Numbered from the stretch's first letter, positions 1 through 12,945 are shown. The stretch: 64,000 nt of DNA from Nymphaea colorata (GCF_008831285.2 NC_045141.1:19774848-19838847); one strand, 5' to 3'. Notes: generated by a model not told the origin, from the letters alone. Translations and numbers: made by a program.

Positions 1-614
1 CAGGTTAAGTTCCTTTGGATTGTAGTGTATGACTTGGAAGATTAAAAATCATTGAAATTTTTCTTCTTTCATTAAAACTTTTGGCTCTGCCCTCGAAACA
101 TTCTCTGTAAATACATTACCTGGCACATACATATGCAGAGAAGAGTTATTCATTTTCTGGATATCCAAATATCTGGACAATCACAACATCCAAATGTCCT
201 CCACAAGTTCGTTTTGGAGAAGGGCGGTGTGACTTGTGAGACGTATGACAACTCTGAAAAGATACAACATGAAGCCGAGACGCCCACCCACTTGAGTCAC
301 CACAGTTAAGCAGGCATCTTTATACAATGTGATGATGCTTCCTTTCGGCTGCATCTTTTGCTATGGAGCCCAATGACCATCTCCCATATGCTCAACAAAA
401 TTTGAAGCATAAACCTTCCACTTGGCCATTATTTTTACAAACTGAATGAGAGCTGTTTCACATTGCACTTGTAAGGAGTAAGGGCCTGCTTGTTTCACAG
501 ATCTTCTAGCCTGAACAGGCCATTTCGTCAAGTAAATGATAAATTTTCTGGGTTGCACATAACATACAGCAAATAAACGGGACCTAAGAAAACAAAAAAT
601 TCCGACATGCATTT
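1..614. other. 3' flank of the glycosyltransferase gene
   Basis: No coding frame that I recognise. This stretch lies downstream of the stop codon (TAA at 615-617, minus strand) of the glycosyltransferase gene and probably holds its 3' untranslated region. The short open frames here have no family motif or splice context. Confidence 0.4.
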
Positions 615-3600
615 TTACATCATTTCAAGTGCCTGCATGCACCCCAATTGCTTCAACGATCCGCTGCAAAGAAATCGCCTCGCCCACTTCTTTTTATCAT
701 CCAGCCCAGCTAAATGCACCATGAAATCTCCATCCGAGAAAGCACCTGAAACCACCAAAGCATGCCTGAGTACTCGCCGGAAACCAGCCAAAGAGCTAAC
801 CCATCAAGTGCCAAGAAGCAAATGCCCTTATTCTTACCTCGCCAAGTGGTTTTGGGGGCGGTGATCAGCCGGAAAGTGGATTTGAGGGAAGGGATCCAAG
901 GGTAGGAGTTGAAGAGGCACTGCATCCTTGCGATCCTGACATGGTCCCGGAACTGCTCCGGCGGCAAGCTGCCCACCAAGTGTTTGAGGGCATCGTTGTC
1001 GCCGCTCTTGGTCGATCCGACTTGCCGGATTATAAAGGACGTCTGGTTCCACCAGGTGTCGAGGAAAGCTTGGCTCCACGACGAGTTTCTCATGAAGAAC
1101 ATTCCTGTATTCATATGCCCCGAAAGGCGAAAATCCAAACAAGTTGAGGCAGTTGCTGAATTAGATGGAGATGGAATCCACCGTTTGGTTAACAACATCT
1201 TGAGAAAAAGGACCTCTAATACTCCGGACGCTGAAGTGAACCGCCCCACCCAAAGAGGTTTCTACCAATTGCTACCTTTATCAGATTAAGGAGTACACCA
1301 ACATAATAATAATAATAATGACAATAATTAATAATTTTAAATTTTTATTTAAAATAATTAAAATAGTCAATACAAAGCATTTTTAGCTGATTGGTCCCCT
1401 TTTTTTTCTAGGAACATAGTGATACGCCTCAGGGGTTATAGGATCCATCGCCCAATTCTGTAAGTCTTGATTTCCATCTGATGGGTATCCTGTTACAGCC
1501 TTTGAAAAGAAAAAAAAAATTGAACTTCTAAATTGATTTTTCAACTTAGTCTCCACCTTTTAATTGATGCTAGATATATAGGGTTCTGGTAGCTAATATA
1601 TATATATATATATATATATGACAAGAGTAAGAATCTGTTTACAAAAGTTCATTATTATATTAATGGTTGTTTAATAGTCTGCAAACTCTGTGTGCATTAA
1701 TATAATAATGAACTTTTGTAAACAGATTCTTACTCTTGTCATACAGCTAATATTGGACTTACTACAGTTCGTAGCCGCCGTCACGTGATGAAGCACCTTT
1801 ATAAGATCAGGATTACTTTAGATATTAGTAAAATATTCTTTTCCCTTCTTTTTTATGGAAAATTCTTGCTTTTTCTTGTTCAAAGTCACGTTTATGCACA
1901 TAGTGCACTATCAGCCTAAACGAAAACGACGAGAGGAGCCAAACCTGCTTCGACGGCTGATTCAGCCGCTCTCTGCCTCGTTTTTAACAAAACAATATTA
2001 GAAATTGTGAAGTTTCAGGGGCATCTGATAGCCTCGTGTATGGGATTGAGGTCATTGAGAACTTTAGATCGGCAGATCTAAAGTTAGACTCCGTCCTCAT
2101 CCACCCTCAAGTCTGAGAATTTGGCTATAAACTAAGTATGATCTTAAACTACCTTTTTCACGTGATGGTAAAATTTGTTCTTTGTTTATACAACATGACC
2201 TATATCAAAAAGGATCTTAGATCAGTCTCGGATCTCATATCAAACACACCCTTAAATAAAAAAAAGAAAAATCTTTCCAAGCTTACGGATCATTCAGAAG
2301 AAAAATATATGGAAACCCTGATACCGACATTAATATAAAAACCAGCAGCTACATTTTTCCAAGCTGTCGTACTTCTTCGAGTCATTCATTCATGCGGGTC
2401 CCTGAGCAGCTGGGATATACTTATGAAAGTATATTGTCAATTAAATAAAAGATTCAGATAACTAAACACGAAGACGAAACCTACCGACTCTCAACCAATT
2501 TTTTTAGTACTTACAATTCTCTCCTACCATGTAGAACTATTGTGGGCAATGAAAAGTAGGCATATTATAAAGGGATATTACTTGTCACACTGCGTATTGC
2601 ATTAATTGCTAACGCCATACTTGGCTAAGAACACACTCAACGGCAAATATCAGAACTCTTATTAAATGCCCATGATAACAACTCCCTCTTAAGGCCTGTT
2701 GTGGCTCTACCAGTCTAGCTACAATATTCAAACCAAATTAAGCACATGACAGGAGCTGCCGGTCAGTCGCTTTAATTTTTTTTTTGTACTTCGGTTAAAA
2801 ATTTCCCTTCCGAATCACATTTTTCAAAACTAAGATGAATCACAGGAGTAAGCATTTTTTTAAGTTTTGAGTCTTGGAGAAGGGGAAAGAAATCCACAAA
2901 AATCCCCATTGTTCAAGGTCTCCTCCCATGGGGGAGCGTGCTATATTAATATATTTCATTTTTGGTGAAAAAAAAGCACATAATAAAAAGGATATCATCT
3001 TTATCGTCAAGAATATTTGATCCTACTGTCTATCAAAAGCCGAACATCCATGGAAAGCCAAATCTCTTACTCTTCTTCCATCTTCAAACTACCAGGCCTG
3101 CTTTAAATGACTTAAATTTTTTCATTTAACAGAGACAGGAGACGCTAGAATGCAATGGCCTCGTCTAAATGTATATGTCAACTGCGTTTTTCATGAACCC
3201 AAGTGCACGAACGTAATCAAGTAGATCATGGCTCATGTGTTGTCAGGTAAAGATAGCTTACCCAAGAAGTATGATTAATATCAACTTGACTTTAAGAAGG
3301 CGCTTTCAAGGTGGCGTCATCTGATCTATTGAATTATAAGTTTTTTTTTCACGGATTGCATACATTATGACACACATTCCTACGCAAACTAGATCGAATA
3401 CAACTCCGGAAAAATCCTTACTTTCAGAATTCTCTCTCTCATCACCCCTATTTTTATGAAACGTAGTTTCATAGGACCAAAAGAAAAAGAAAAAAAGATG
3501 AATAAAGAAGCGAAAGTAATTAGCTTTTGTCAACATCTAATTTCAGCACACACTCACAAACACCCAGTTAAACCACATTGTTTTAGCTGATCTTCGCGAA

Positions 3601-5890
3601 GGTAACTGTAAAATGGTTAACGGACAAAATTGGTACTACGGGAAAATAATTGTTTACCTGCGTTAACTCCATTGACGTCCGTGGTTAAAATTAAGTCCGG
3701 AAAGCTTTGAGCATGACCAATATCTCCAATTGCATCTGCCAACACTTCTTCCTGAATTTCAATTAAAGTTGGCAAACATAATCAGCTGCTAAGCAAAGTT
3801 CACATGCAGCCTGAATATTAAATCTTAAGTTCTTAACATCCTTCAATTCAAGGCTCTCCAGTCCAAATCTGCTAGTCAGGTGGTGGAGATCTCAACTTAC
3901 TGTTATCCAGACCATCCACAATAATAATTTCCTTTTTTTTTAACAGCAGTTTGTCAGCCAACTGCAGGTGTCGAAAACTTTTTAAAGAATAAGCAAACTA
4001 TATTAAAAACAAACAGACTATAAATGAATTAGGACCTACACATGGAGACCACATAATTTTCCAAACCATAGTTTTAAAAAGAATCTGCAGGCACCACCAT
4101 CCATTTTTATGATATAGCCACCATTATAAGCATTCATGATCTATACTTTTAGCCCTGCAACTGCTGGTAAAGAGGGGAAGATTCCTCAGGAAACGTGATT
4201 TGATAGATAAGCATTACCTACCATTACAGGAGGTGAACAGGCAGCAAGAGTGAGTTGTGATAAATCAAGCATATTCAGGGCATTCCTTTCAAAGAACCAG
4301 TACACTGCATTTTATAGCCTCGGATCTTAGATTGAGATCCGCGCTGCTGTAAACAAACACTGGATTTCGGATCTCAAATGACTTCGGATCTTACATCCGG
4401 TTTGAGCCACATTTTAGAGGTGGGCCTTATATGTACAATTTAATACACAATTCAGTATAATAATTTGATATACCCACTACAGCGACCAAATGGAAAACGA
4501 ACGTGGTTCGGGTAGTCGGGAAGAGGAGAAGGTAAAGTTTGGTCCCATTCCTGTGACCATTGTTTGGTACCAAAGCAAAAGCAAAGAGAAGTACACAAAG
4601 CTCTTAAATGGTTCAAACTGGAATTCTACACAAGGCTCTGGTTGGGAGGTAGCAGTTGGAAAAAGTTCAAAAGAAGAAGCTGCCAAATTCCGGTAGCTGC
4701 CACCCGCAGGAGATGAAAACTACCAAACTTACAAGTACACAAGGGAGAGGCCCCACTTCTCTTTTACAAAAGACAGAACCAGAAGCTCTGTAGTTGCTAT
4801 CTCCCAAACAACCCACTAGAAAGACTTTTCTCAGAAGGGGCTGCCACTTTCCCTTCAAATCTCAAGCTTGGTCGAAGGGTTTCAAGTTTAAAGGTTCAAT
4901 TTTCTTTCAAGTAGAATCCACGGCATGCTTTGGTGTTATATGGATGCTCAATAAATAAAAGAAAGTGAAAATTAAGCATGTTTTTGTGGTACCATTCATT
5001 CAATGTTAGGCGTGTTTCGATTCAACTCCATTGCCGACTTGATATAAAAATTCAGAGAGGGGAGAGAAGGGCTCTTACTATGGAGATGTCAAAGTTCGTC
5101 ACCAGCGAATCCTGAGTACTCATAAGCGCCGTATGGTCACAAAAAAGAAAAAGAAAAACCTCTAGATTAGTACAAAACAAGTTAACAACTAAAAGAAGAG
5201 CAGGATTTTTTTAAAAAAAATGTATCCCGGTCTTAAATTAATCTTTGAATGTAATTTTTAAAGATGTTTTTCTTTCAAGAAAACAACATGATTATCTTTA
5301 GAAAGCAGAAGAAAGAACGAGTTAATTGGATGACATTGAAAAATCTTTTTGAGTAACACAAACTGTCCATTGTAAGGAACGCTTTCGGAAAGAAGATCCA
5401 AAAAGAGGCGGCAAAAGCCAAGTAGAATACGATAAAAGGGAGAAGGAAAACTCACGGCGTCATTCCAGAAAACCCAGTCATATCTGTGTAAATGACGTTT
5501 GACGGCGAGAATTTTGCTCCAGCTGGGAGGCCTACTCCTGTCCACCTCCTCACTGGCGTCGATGAAGTCGTACCCTCGCGCCTCCGCGTACCTCTGCTTC
5601 CCGGGCGTCACCAGCTCCATCAGCCCTTGGAAATCGCGCGGACCCGCCTCCTCCCCCGACGCCGCCGAGCAGCTCACCATCGCGATCCTCGCCCGCTCCC
5701 ATCCCGGGAGCCCGCCCGGGTTCCCGCCGGACCCGCATCTCCGGCCGAGCACGTTGGCTCGCCGGAGAACCAGCCCCGCGCAGACGGCGATCAATCCCAG
5801 CGCCAGCGAGAGGGCCCACAGCGCATACACGCCTGATCGCCGGAGCTGCTGCGTCCTGCGCAGCTGTCCCCCGGCGAAGCGGCGGACCAT
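615..5890 (-). CDS. GT34-like (GMA12/MNN10-type) Golgi glycosyltransferase, five exons
   Basis: Coding exons in transcript order are 5890-5456, 5111-5079, 3751-3658, 1104-838 and 745-615. All junctions are GT-AG and phases agree, giving 319 aa. Seen: a short basic N-terminus, one hydrophobic segment (about residues 22-42) typical of a type II Golgi membrane protein, then a luminal domain with SWSKILAVKRHL, WVFWNDADSLVTN (DxD at D144-A145-D146), DLILTTDVNGVNAGMFF, RNSSWSQAFLDTWW, KSGDNDALKHL and a C-terminal DGDFMVHLAG. This motif order matches the GMA12/MNN10 (GT34) superfamily, which transfers hexose or pentose from nucleotide sugars to cell-wall glycans or glycoproteins. The exact donor and acceptor cannot be told. 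The start is the first ATG (5890); the in-frame TTG six bases upstream is less likely. The gene is compact (classical plant xylosyltransferases are longer), so it belongs to a shorter GT34-like branch. Confidence 0.85.
1617..1743. repeat. Perfect 49-bp inverted repeat (hairpin) in a glycosyltransferase intron
   Basis: Arms at 1617-1665 and 1695-1743 are exact reverse complements over 49 bp, with a 29-nt loop. It lies inside the 2.5-kb intron between exons 3 and 4 of the glycosyltransferase, just after a (TA)n run at about 1597-1619. It could be a very young MITE-like palindrome or a small-RNA precursor. No target-site duplication is clear because the left side merges into the TA run. Confidence 0.85.
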
Positions 5891-6240
5891 TCCCAATTCT
5901 CCGGCTGTTGCAGATTAAGTGATACACCAGTACTCCAATCGTCGCGCCCAGAGGGGAAAGGAGGAGAGAGAGAGAGAGAGAGAGAGAGATTCCCGTAGGA
6001 TGGCGGTGGCCAGGGTCAAGCGGCGTGAGGAGGAACACGGAGATAACACTTTCCGTGTGCTCCCTTTAATATGGAACAGACGCAAATCACCAACTTGTGC
6101 CGCACTTGCCGTTGCGAATATTGCATTTACATATAGCCACTCAACGTTTAAAATTTACACTTTGCTGTTTAAGTTTGTCTATAATTCACAAGTACTCGCT
6201 TTCACTAGACTCTTCTCAAATTAAGACTCAGTTAAGTGGA
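5891..6240 (-). promoter_or_regulatory. 5' leader and proximal promoter of the glycosyltransferase, with (GA)13
   Basis: Upstream of the start codon lies a purine run, (GA)13 at 5964-5989 on the plus strand (pyrimidine-rich CT in the transcript sense). Such CT tracts are common in plant 5' leaders. The transcription start is not evident. Confidence 0.4.
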
Positions 6241-6244
6241 GGTA

Positions 6245-6430
6245 GGGGTGAACAACTACTCGTTAAAGCTCGACTCGTGAACGAGTTCGAGCCGAGTCAT
6301 TTGCTTAATGAGTTGAGTTCAAGTTTATGAATCGACTCGTTCAAATAATCGAGTTGAGTTTGAGCTCAATACGTTATTGTTGAGTCGAGCTCGAGCCTTA
6401 ATTGAATATGTCGAGTTTTAATCAAGTCGA
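6245..6430. repeat. TCGAG/GAGCT-rich dispersed repeat relic
   Basis: The stretch is dominated by overlapping variants of ACTCG, TCGAG, GAGCTCGAG and GAGTTGAGTTTGAGCTC. This composition is typical of a degenerate plant repeat found in many genomes. No coding frame is visible. A looser GAGTCA/ACTCG-rich stretch occurs at about 10900-11120. Confidence 0.5.
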
Positions 6431-6499
6431 TATATTCGAATGCATTATGAGTTTTTTCAGTATCGTTAAGAGTGAGGGCACTCTATCGAGCTAAGACAG

Positions 6500-8800
6500 C
6501 CTAACGCTCACATTGGCCCCAATACAATTCAAAGACTTTTGGACAGTGGGTTGTTAACCTCTTGTTCACTTAAAATGATAGGTATATGAACCTTTCGCTT
6601 ACTATTCTTATTACTTAGAACAACAAATTTATTAACCATTTACTTGTTTGTTCATATGTATTATTTGCTTAGGAAATATGAATCAATCATTTTGGTTGGG
6701 GCTCAATTTCCTATTTTCTAAATGTAGTTTTCTCTGTCTTGAAAGTAGTGCTAATGGACAAGCTTGCCAACACATTTGAAGCAGACAAGGCGATTGTGAT
6801 TGATGAGCGAAATTCGTGTGATCTCTTTCACAGGTTTCATATCATTGAAGGGCACTTAGAGAATTAGATTTCGAGGTTACTTTTTGAAGAAAAATGGAAT
6901 GGCTACCAATAATATGTGTGCATCTGAACCTCCATTTTTTGACCCTTCAAATATATGAGATTGTGACCCAAGTTGCAAGATTTAGCTAAGGCGTGTTCCC
7001 ATTGATATATGAATATACACATCAATAGGAATTTAGAATCAACGGCTCAAAATTGATTAAAAAAAAAAACTAGAGAACTATAAAGTATAGTCATTGAAGC
7101 AGGACTATTGGCCTTATTGATGCATCCTCTGGAAGAGATCAGTTTATCCTTTGGAAGAGATCAGTTTATGCTTTGGTCTTCTTGATTTATGGCTTGGATT
7201 TGTACGACGACGGACCTGCCCAGTAGCAAAGCTTCCTTGCGGCTTGTGTGAGCAATTTTATTATGATAATGCTCGACTCAAGCCTCTGGTGCTTACACTA
7301 GACTTAGGTCATTGCTTTGTAGTCCAACATGCACTTAAGTCATTGCAATAATAAGATAGTTGAGTATTTCTCAACTAAAATTTCTGGCTTGGTCACTTAG
7401 GACTTGACCCCACTCTTCAATTTTTTTTAAAAAATTATATCTAAACTTTAGAAAATTTAACTTGTTTTATATAAAAACATTGAAAAATGATATTTCAACC
7501 CTAGTTAAAATTTAAAAACTTTAATTAAGAATTTTTTTTAGCACCGCTCGTGTTTGGCTGAACAGCGAGCATGACGGTGACCTAGCCGTTGCTAGGCAGC
7601 AAGGCCCAATGGTTAGTCTCTCTGCGGCGAAGTTCACCATTTGACTGATTATTTTTAATATTTTGTTATGCGAAGCAGTTGCTTGGGAAACACAAGGAAA
7701 AGTCGAACCGTGTGTGTTGTGTTATTCACTCGCTTGTTGAGTTGTCGCTTGCAATTTTTTTCTTTTCTTTAATGGTTTATTCTGGAGGGCTTCTCGAACT
7801 ACGGCTCTGACTTGCACGAACAACTTGGGGGCAAGTTGAACGGTTCGAATATTTATTTACGGGTGGTAAATCTAGAAGAAGAAGATTTGAATTTTGCTTT
7901 TGATCACTTTTAAAGTGGCAAATAAAGCACGAAAAATCCTTGCATTGAATGTATTGAATTTGAAAAAGATACGCAAGGTTCTTGTAACAGTGTTTTAAAA
8001 AAAAAAGTTTCCGTATTTGCTGTATTAAACCATCATACTCCTTATGTTTCCTGTTTTGTTTATATTTATGCTTGGTTTTTTTGAGCCATAGTTATGAATT
8101 ACCTAAGAACTTGGGGCAAGTTTTAATTGGCTGAATAGTTAATCTGGAAGAAGAAGATTTGAGTTTTCGGTTGGACCATTTCATATCCTGAGAATCCTCG
8201 TATTGAATCCGTCAAGCTTGAAGAAGATGCACAAGATTTTGTACCGTGTTTGAATGACCCTGGTAAAGTGACCAAACTTGCTGCTGCTGGTCTATTTGGA
8301 AAAGGAAATCAAGGGTCCCCAAGGGACATGGTAGAGTTGGTTGGATAGGCAGTGCGTTGAAGGGATGTCATCAGTTTGATTTTCATGAGTGCCACTTTTT
8401 TAAGTCGTAAATGGTGGGATTATGACATTCTTTAATGGGTGTACCGTATCCGACCCAGGTCCTGATACAACCAAGGATCTAGGGGCAGAATGAAAACGAG
8501 GAGCTTTCACGCCTTTTTGTCAGATAGTGGGTTGTTAATCTCTTGCTCACCAAAAAAAAAAAAAAAAATCAAGTACACCCAATATTTGGGCTTCGTCTTC
8601 ATTGTTTCCATTGTCAAACTAGTAGTAGAAGTTCTAAATTATTTTCAGCAGAAGTTCTAAATTTTCAGTTGGACACTATTAGAGTGAACAAAAAAACATA
8701 ACTATCTCTACATTGTTTGTGTTAAACTTGAAAATGATATGCAAGACTTTTGTAACGATGTCTGAACGACTCTTGTACAATGCTCACTTGTATACTGCAT
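6500..8800. repeat. Degenerate, internally repeated intergenic segment
   Basis: Diverged copies of one block recur in direct order at about 7800-8000, 8095-8260 and 8635-8775. Each has an AGAAGAAGATTTGA- or AGAAGTTCTAAAT-like start, then TTGAATT-GAAAAAGAT-GCAAG-TTTTGTAAC. A second shared motif, CAGTGGGTTGTTAA followed by CTTG(T/C)TCAC, occurs near 6544 and 8526. No gene is recognisable. The small frame starting at 6752 (ending 6869) has no family signature. Confidence 0.4.
7415..7540 (+). repeat. Dispersed repeat family H, copy 1
   Basis: An A/T-rich block with the ordered landmarks TTTTATATAAAAACATTGAAAAATGATATTTC, then AAAATTTAAAAACTTTAATT. It matches the copies at 12795-12945 and 34060-34200 in the same orientation and 33725-33905 inverted. 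The outer ends of the best copies resemble the CAGGGG(C/T)GGAGCC ends of non-autonomous hAT elements, so this is probably a relic of such a family. Confidence 0.45.
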
Positions 8801-9430
8801 TGACGCTAATTAGTACATTGACAATAAATTAAATTTTCATTTAAAACTTTAAACAACACATTTTTTTTGAAAAAAACATTAAAAACGAAAAAAACATGTT
8901 TTTAACGTGTTTTTTTATATTTTTTTCATTTTCTATTTTTTATTTGTTTCTGACCTACTTATCTTTTGATGTTTGTATTATTAGTATCTCATTTATTTTA
9001 TTTTTCCCTATTTTTAGTTTTTTTTTTAATTTTTAAAAAATTACCATATTTTTCCTTTTTTTTCAAGCTCACCCGCCGTATTATACAAAAAAAAAAACAT
9101 CGCCGTTTAAAACTCCAAAACGTTATTTGTGATTATGATACATATAAATCTGGTGACGATTATGGTCATCACGATGATTAGACCTCGACCTCCGCTTGCA
9201 GAGACAAGCCATGGCATGAGCGGGTTCTTGGAGTAAACAATATACATCTCTTTTCAAAACGGATATATACATATATATACACACACACACAAGAAATATT
9301 CATATTTTTAAATTTCAATAATATAGATACGAGGAAAAAAAATACTTGATACCTTGCCTTCACAATTAGCTTGTTTATGAAAGCAAATGACTTATGTTTA
9401 CGAATTTAGGACATATTTAGGGATATTAAG
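8800..9430. other. T/A-rich low-complexity intergenic DNA
   Basis: Long T and A runs with a short TATA/CACACA microsatellite near 9262-9292. Nothing coding is supported here. Confidence 0.4.
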
Positions 9431-9499
9431 GGATTGAACTCGGAGCAGATATCGGACTAAAAACTAAGATAGAAAAAAGCATTTGGTCGTTAAGAAAAC

Positions 9500-9850
9500 A
9501 AATTCGATTTTTAAGAAGTAACATTCATTCGGTTTTAAACAAATATTCAATCATATTTGGATTTGGATTCAGTTTCAAATAAATATCTTATATTCAACAT
9601 CTGTACATTTTAAAAGTCATTCCTTAAAATATCATGATGTGGTTTGGATACTGCGTATCTAAAAGTCAGATTCAGATTTAGGTGCAAAAATAAAAGTCAT
9701 CCGATTGGATTTGGAATGCGTCTTTAAATTCAAATAAAAAAATTTGGATATGGTACAAGACTATTTGTCATTTGTATTTAAATCCAAATTTGAATTCCAA
9801 TAGATGAAGATCCGATAAATTGGATACGATAAATGGTACATTTGCTTTGA
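9500..9850 (+). repeat. Dispersed repeat family W, copy 1
   Basis: Degenerate ATTTGGATTTGGATTC, AAATAAATATC, AAAAGTCATT and GATGTGGTTTGGATAC steps appear in order. Comparable order is seen at 17450-17640, and in the opposite orientation at about 12290-12510. The family is AT-rich and non-coding, of unknown class. Confidence 0.4.
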
Positions 9851-10115
9851 TCTAACCCGTGACATCCACACCTGGAAGCATTGTCGTCTTCAAACTAGTA
9901 TCTAACATAAATCGGCGATATGGCTTGGTTTGCATGGTCGGCTTCAGCCGATGAACATCAAGAAACAAGTCAGGAAGATAACTCAGGAATCCGATATTGA
10001 TGTCATAAAATGGTTAGCCTCCCTGAACTTTCATGTACATTTGATGTCACCTTGACAAAGGTTATATCCACCAAGCTAGAAATACTCTGTTTGGAACCTT
10101 GTTTATATATATACC

Positions 10116-10360
<245 letters not shown>

Positions 10361-10552
10361 AACATATATTATATATATAATAGAGTTTCTGATAGATATA
10401 TATCTAAGTATGTCGGTGTGTGTGTGCACGCATGTCAGGGTGTATAAATACCTATGTGTGTGTGTTTGTGGGCTGCATTATTTTTCACATCAATCCATAC
10501 AATATGGATTCTACATGTGTGCAAACTTGGATTTTACATGTGAAATAATAAA

Positions 10553-10556
<4 letters not shown>

Positions 10557-10601
<45 letters not shown>
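10557..10601. repeat. (AT)n microsatellite
   Basis: About 22 perfect AT units, ending at ACATGTATTC. Confidence 0.95.
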
Positions 10602-10608
<7 letters not shown>

Positions 10609-11134
10609 TCTTATATTAAAGAGTTTAGAAGCAACCTCTGAGCTTTTTTAGCCAGCAAAACTCGGCTACAGTGTTTATCATGTAGAATTCATGCATTTGG
10701 TGACTTCTTATGCAAACATATAACACTTTGTATAAATTATTTCTCGGATCTACATTCTCCGGACTCATCGTGAACCAAACAGGTGAAGTTCCACTGGGAG
10801 ATATGCCAACCCTAATTCTAACTAGGTGTCCTTTTAGGCGTTGAAATGAACATCACACTGCAGATGCTTCAATGGGTTTGGTGCATAGTTGACAAATTTG
10901 TAATTTGGATTCGGATCGGCAGATGACCGGGTCACTGTGTCAGTGAGTTGATTCCGTCGAGTTTTAAAGTTACTTGAATCGAGCAAGTCAGGATGAGTCA
11001 GGGGCGAGACAAGCCAAGTGAAGTGAAGGGTGAGTTGCCCAACCTTGACTCATCGCCAAGTTTTCTAACGTCCGAACTGACCCAAACGATTCCCGAGTCA
11101 ACTCGGTGTGTAGCCAACTATGGTTTGGTGTAGT

Positions 11135-11151
11135 CAGGGGCGGAGCCAAGG
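11135..11151 (+). repeat. hAT-like terminal sequence
   Basis: CAGGGGCGGAGCCAAGG matches, as a reverse complement, the end of the repeat at about 33888-33904. Ends of this kind are typical of non-autonomous hAT elements. The rest of the element here is not recognisable. Confidence 0.35.
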
Positions 11152-11458
11152 TAATGCCATAAATTTGTCTAAGGGAGCTGAAGCATAGGCTTTTACCGAG
11201 AATTTTTTGATGGATAAGCAGATTTAATCGGATCTAATTTGTATGGGAAGAGAATTTTAAGCAGAAGGAACACGGACATGTTAGAAAAAAAATACCGAGG
11301 ATGAGATTTTTATCACGGGCTACAGAATTAGCGACACTGAATTTTTTAATGTGGAAAGTGAGATCCAAACTTCCAACCAGGAGTCACTCTGCTTCTAATG
11401 AGTGTGAGAGTTGCGGACTCGCGACTAAGTAGGTGGGCAGCGAGAATGTTGTTGAGTT

Positions 11459-11669
11459 TCAAAGAAATGGCGACATTCTGATGTCTAGATCTTGAAGTGC
11501 GTCTAAAACTTGCTGCCATTTTTGAAAAGCTAGCTGAAGCATCAAGAACTTTAGGAAACGTAAAAGCTGTCTGTCTCTCAAGGTCATATGACTAGACAGC
11601 TTTGCTATTTCGATTCCTCGAACCAGAAGTGTTGCCATTTGTAAGAACAGAATGATAGCTCCTCTGAAA

Positions 11670-11700
<31 letters not shown>

Positions 11701-12430
11701 CGAAGGAATCTGTGTGGCCGTCCGTCATCTGTCATCTTGCTCCTCTTGGACTCATGTGCGCGTCAATGGACGCATAAAGTGGAATATGCAAGCAAAAGTA
11801 GGAGCATGTGAAGTGTTCTACTGTCATGGCATTGGCTGCTTTCTTTGTCCTTCACAGGTGGAGCTTTCCGGCCATGGGAGATCTGTCCCTAAGGTTCACC
11901 GCCATTGGTGACACCCTGCTTTCACATCGATCAACTTCTTCTCCATCTGTCGGCAAGTTCTTTTAGGATGCTGCACTCAGCCTTCGTCGCCATTGATTCC
12001 CTGTCATCCGCTCTCTATCCTCTCAAAAAGAAGTGGAATCTCCAAAACTTTGTGGGTAATTCATTGGCAGATCATGTGATCTGTTCCCATAAGGATAATG
12101 TAGCTGTTGGCGCTAATGAGGAATCGATGGCAGATCCACCGAAGTACCTTCCTTGCTTCATGATTGGGGAGGATATGGGCCTTCCATTCGTGATAGCCAT
12201 GTCAATGTGGTATCGACTCGAACCATCTTATAAACTTTTCATGAATGTATATGAATGTCGAAAAATTGATCAAAATTCCCCATCTTCGAATGCAATGTCT
12301 GAATTTATTTTCTTTAAATTTGCCATCCAAATTCAATCTAATCCGAATCTGGACCATATGATGATATTTTACGAACGTACTTTTAAAATATATGGATATT
12401 GGATGATGATATTTATTTCAAAGTAAATCC
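11459..12430. other. Unrecognised intergenic segment with two longer open frames
   Basis: A minus-strand frame (11728-11459) and a plus-strand frame (11905-12426) are open, but I recognise no domain. The minus frame has an alternating hydrophobic/charged stretch and a (GA)n microsatellite (about 11674-11693) in its first part, so it could be the last exon of a lost gene. The plus frame runs into repeat family W at its end. Neither is called as a gene. Confidence 0.25.
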
Positions 12431-12510
12431 GACTTTGATTTTTTTTAGTTGAAATTACCAAATCTGAATCTAAGTTCAAACAGACGTCATTTCTTAAATC
12501 ATGGGCTTTT
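12290..12510 (-). repeat. Dispersed repeat family W, copy 2
   Basis: It carries the ATCCAAAT, AATCCGAATCTGGA, ATATGATGATATT and GGATGATGATATTTATTTC steps that mirror copies 1 and 3 in reverse complement. Confidence 0.35.
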
Positions 12511-12794
12511 TTTTTTTTTTCCATATTCAACTCTTTTTAGCATCTCTGCTCCATATCTAATTTTAGTTTGATCCATTGACATCCCTACCCAACCCACAGT
12601 ATTCTAGAAAGACTTCTTACATAAAAAAGTTGAGAATCCTTATGCCATGCATTGGCCAATTTTTCAGCCCATGCTCTGATTGTAACACAAAAAACTTTTT
12701 CCAAAGTTAAAGATACGGCTAAATTATGGAGAACTCCGGCCAAGGTGTCTTGACAAGCATAGTGTAGCTGGTCGCAAGGGCCCTGACTCCGCCT

Positions 12795-12945
12795 CAAAAA
12801 AGAAACTTTAAAAAAATTACATGTAAATTTTTGAAAATTTTATTTGTCGTATATAAAAATTTTGAAAAATGATATTTCGGCCCATGTCAAAATTTAGAAA
12901 CTTTAATTCGGCCAACCTCATGAAACATTTTTGGCTCCACTCTGG
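12795..12945 (+). repeat. Dispersed repeat family H, copy 2
   Basis: The clearest copy. It runs from ACATGTAAATTTTTGAAAAT through TTTGAAAAATGATATTTCGG and AATTTAGAAACTTTAATTCG, and ends in a degenerate TTTTTGGCTCC. Confidence 0.55.

Noticed and set aside
2068-2094. 11-bp inverted repeat AACTTTAGATC / GATCTAAAGTT
   Set aside because: Short enough to occur by chance in AT-rich intron DNA; no other element features.
5492-6038. Open frames of 114-162 aa on both strands
   Set aside because: Shadows of the GC-rich first exon of the glycosyltransferase in other frames.
11905-12426. 173-aa plus-strand frame as a gene
   Set aside because: No recognisable domain, uneven composition, and its 3' part runs into a dispersed repeat.
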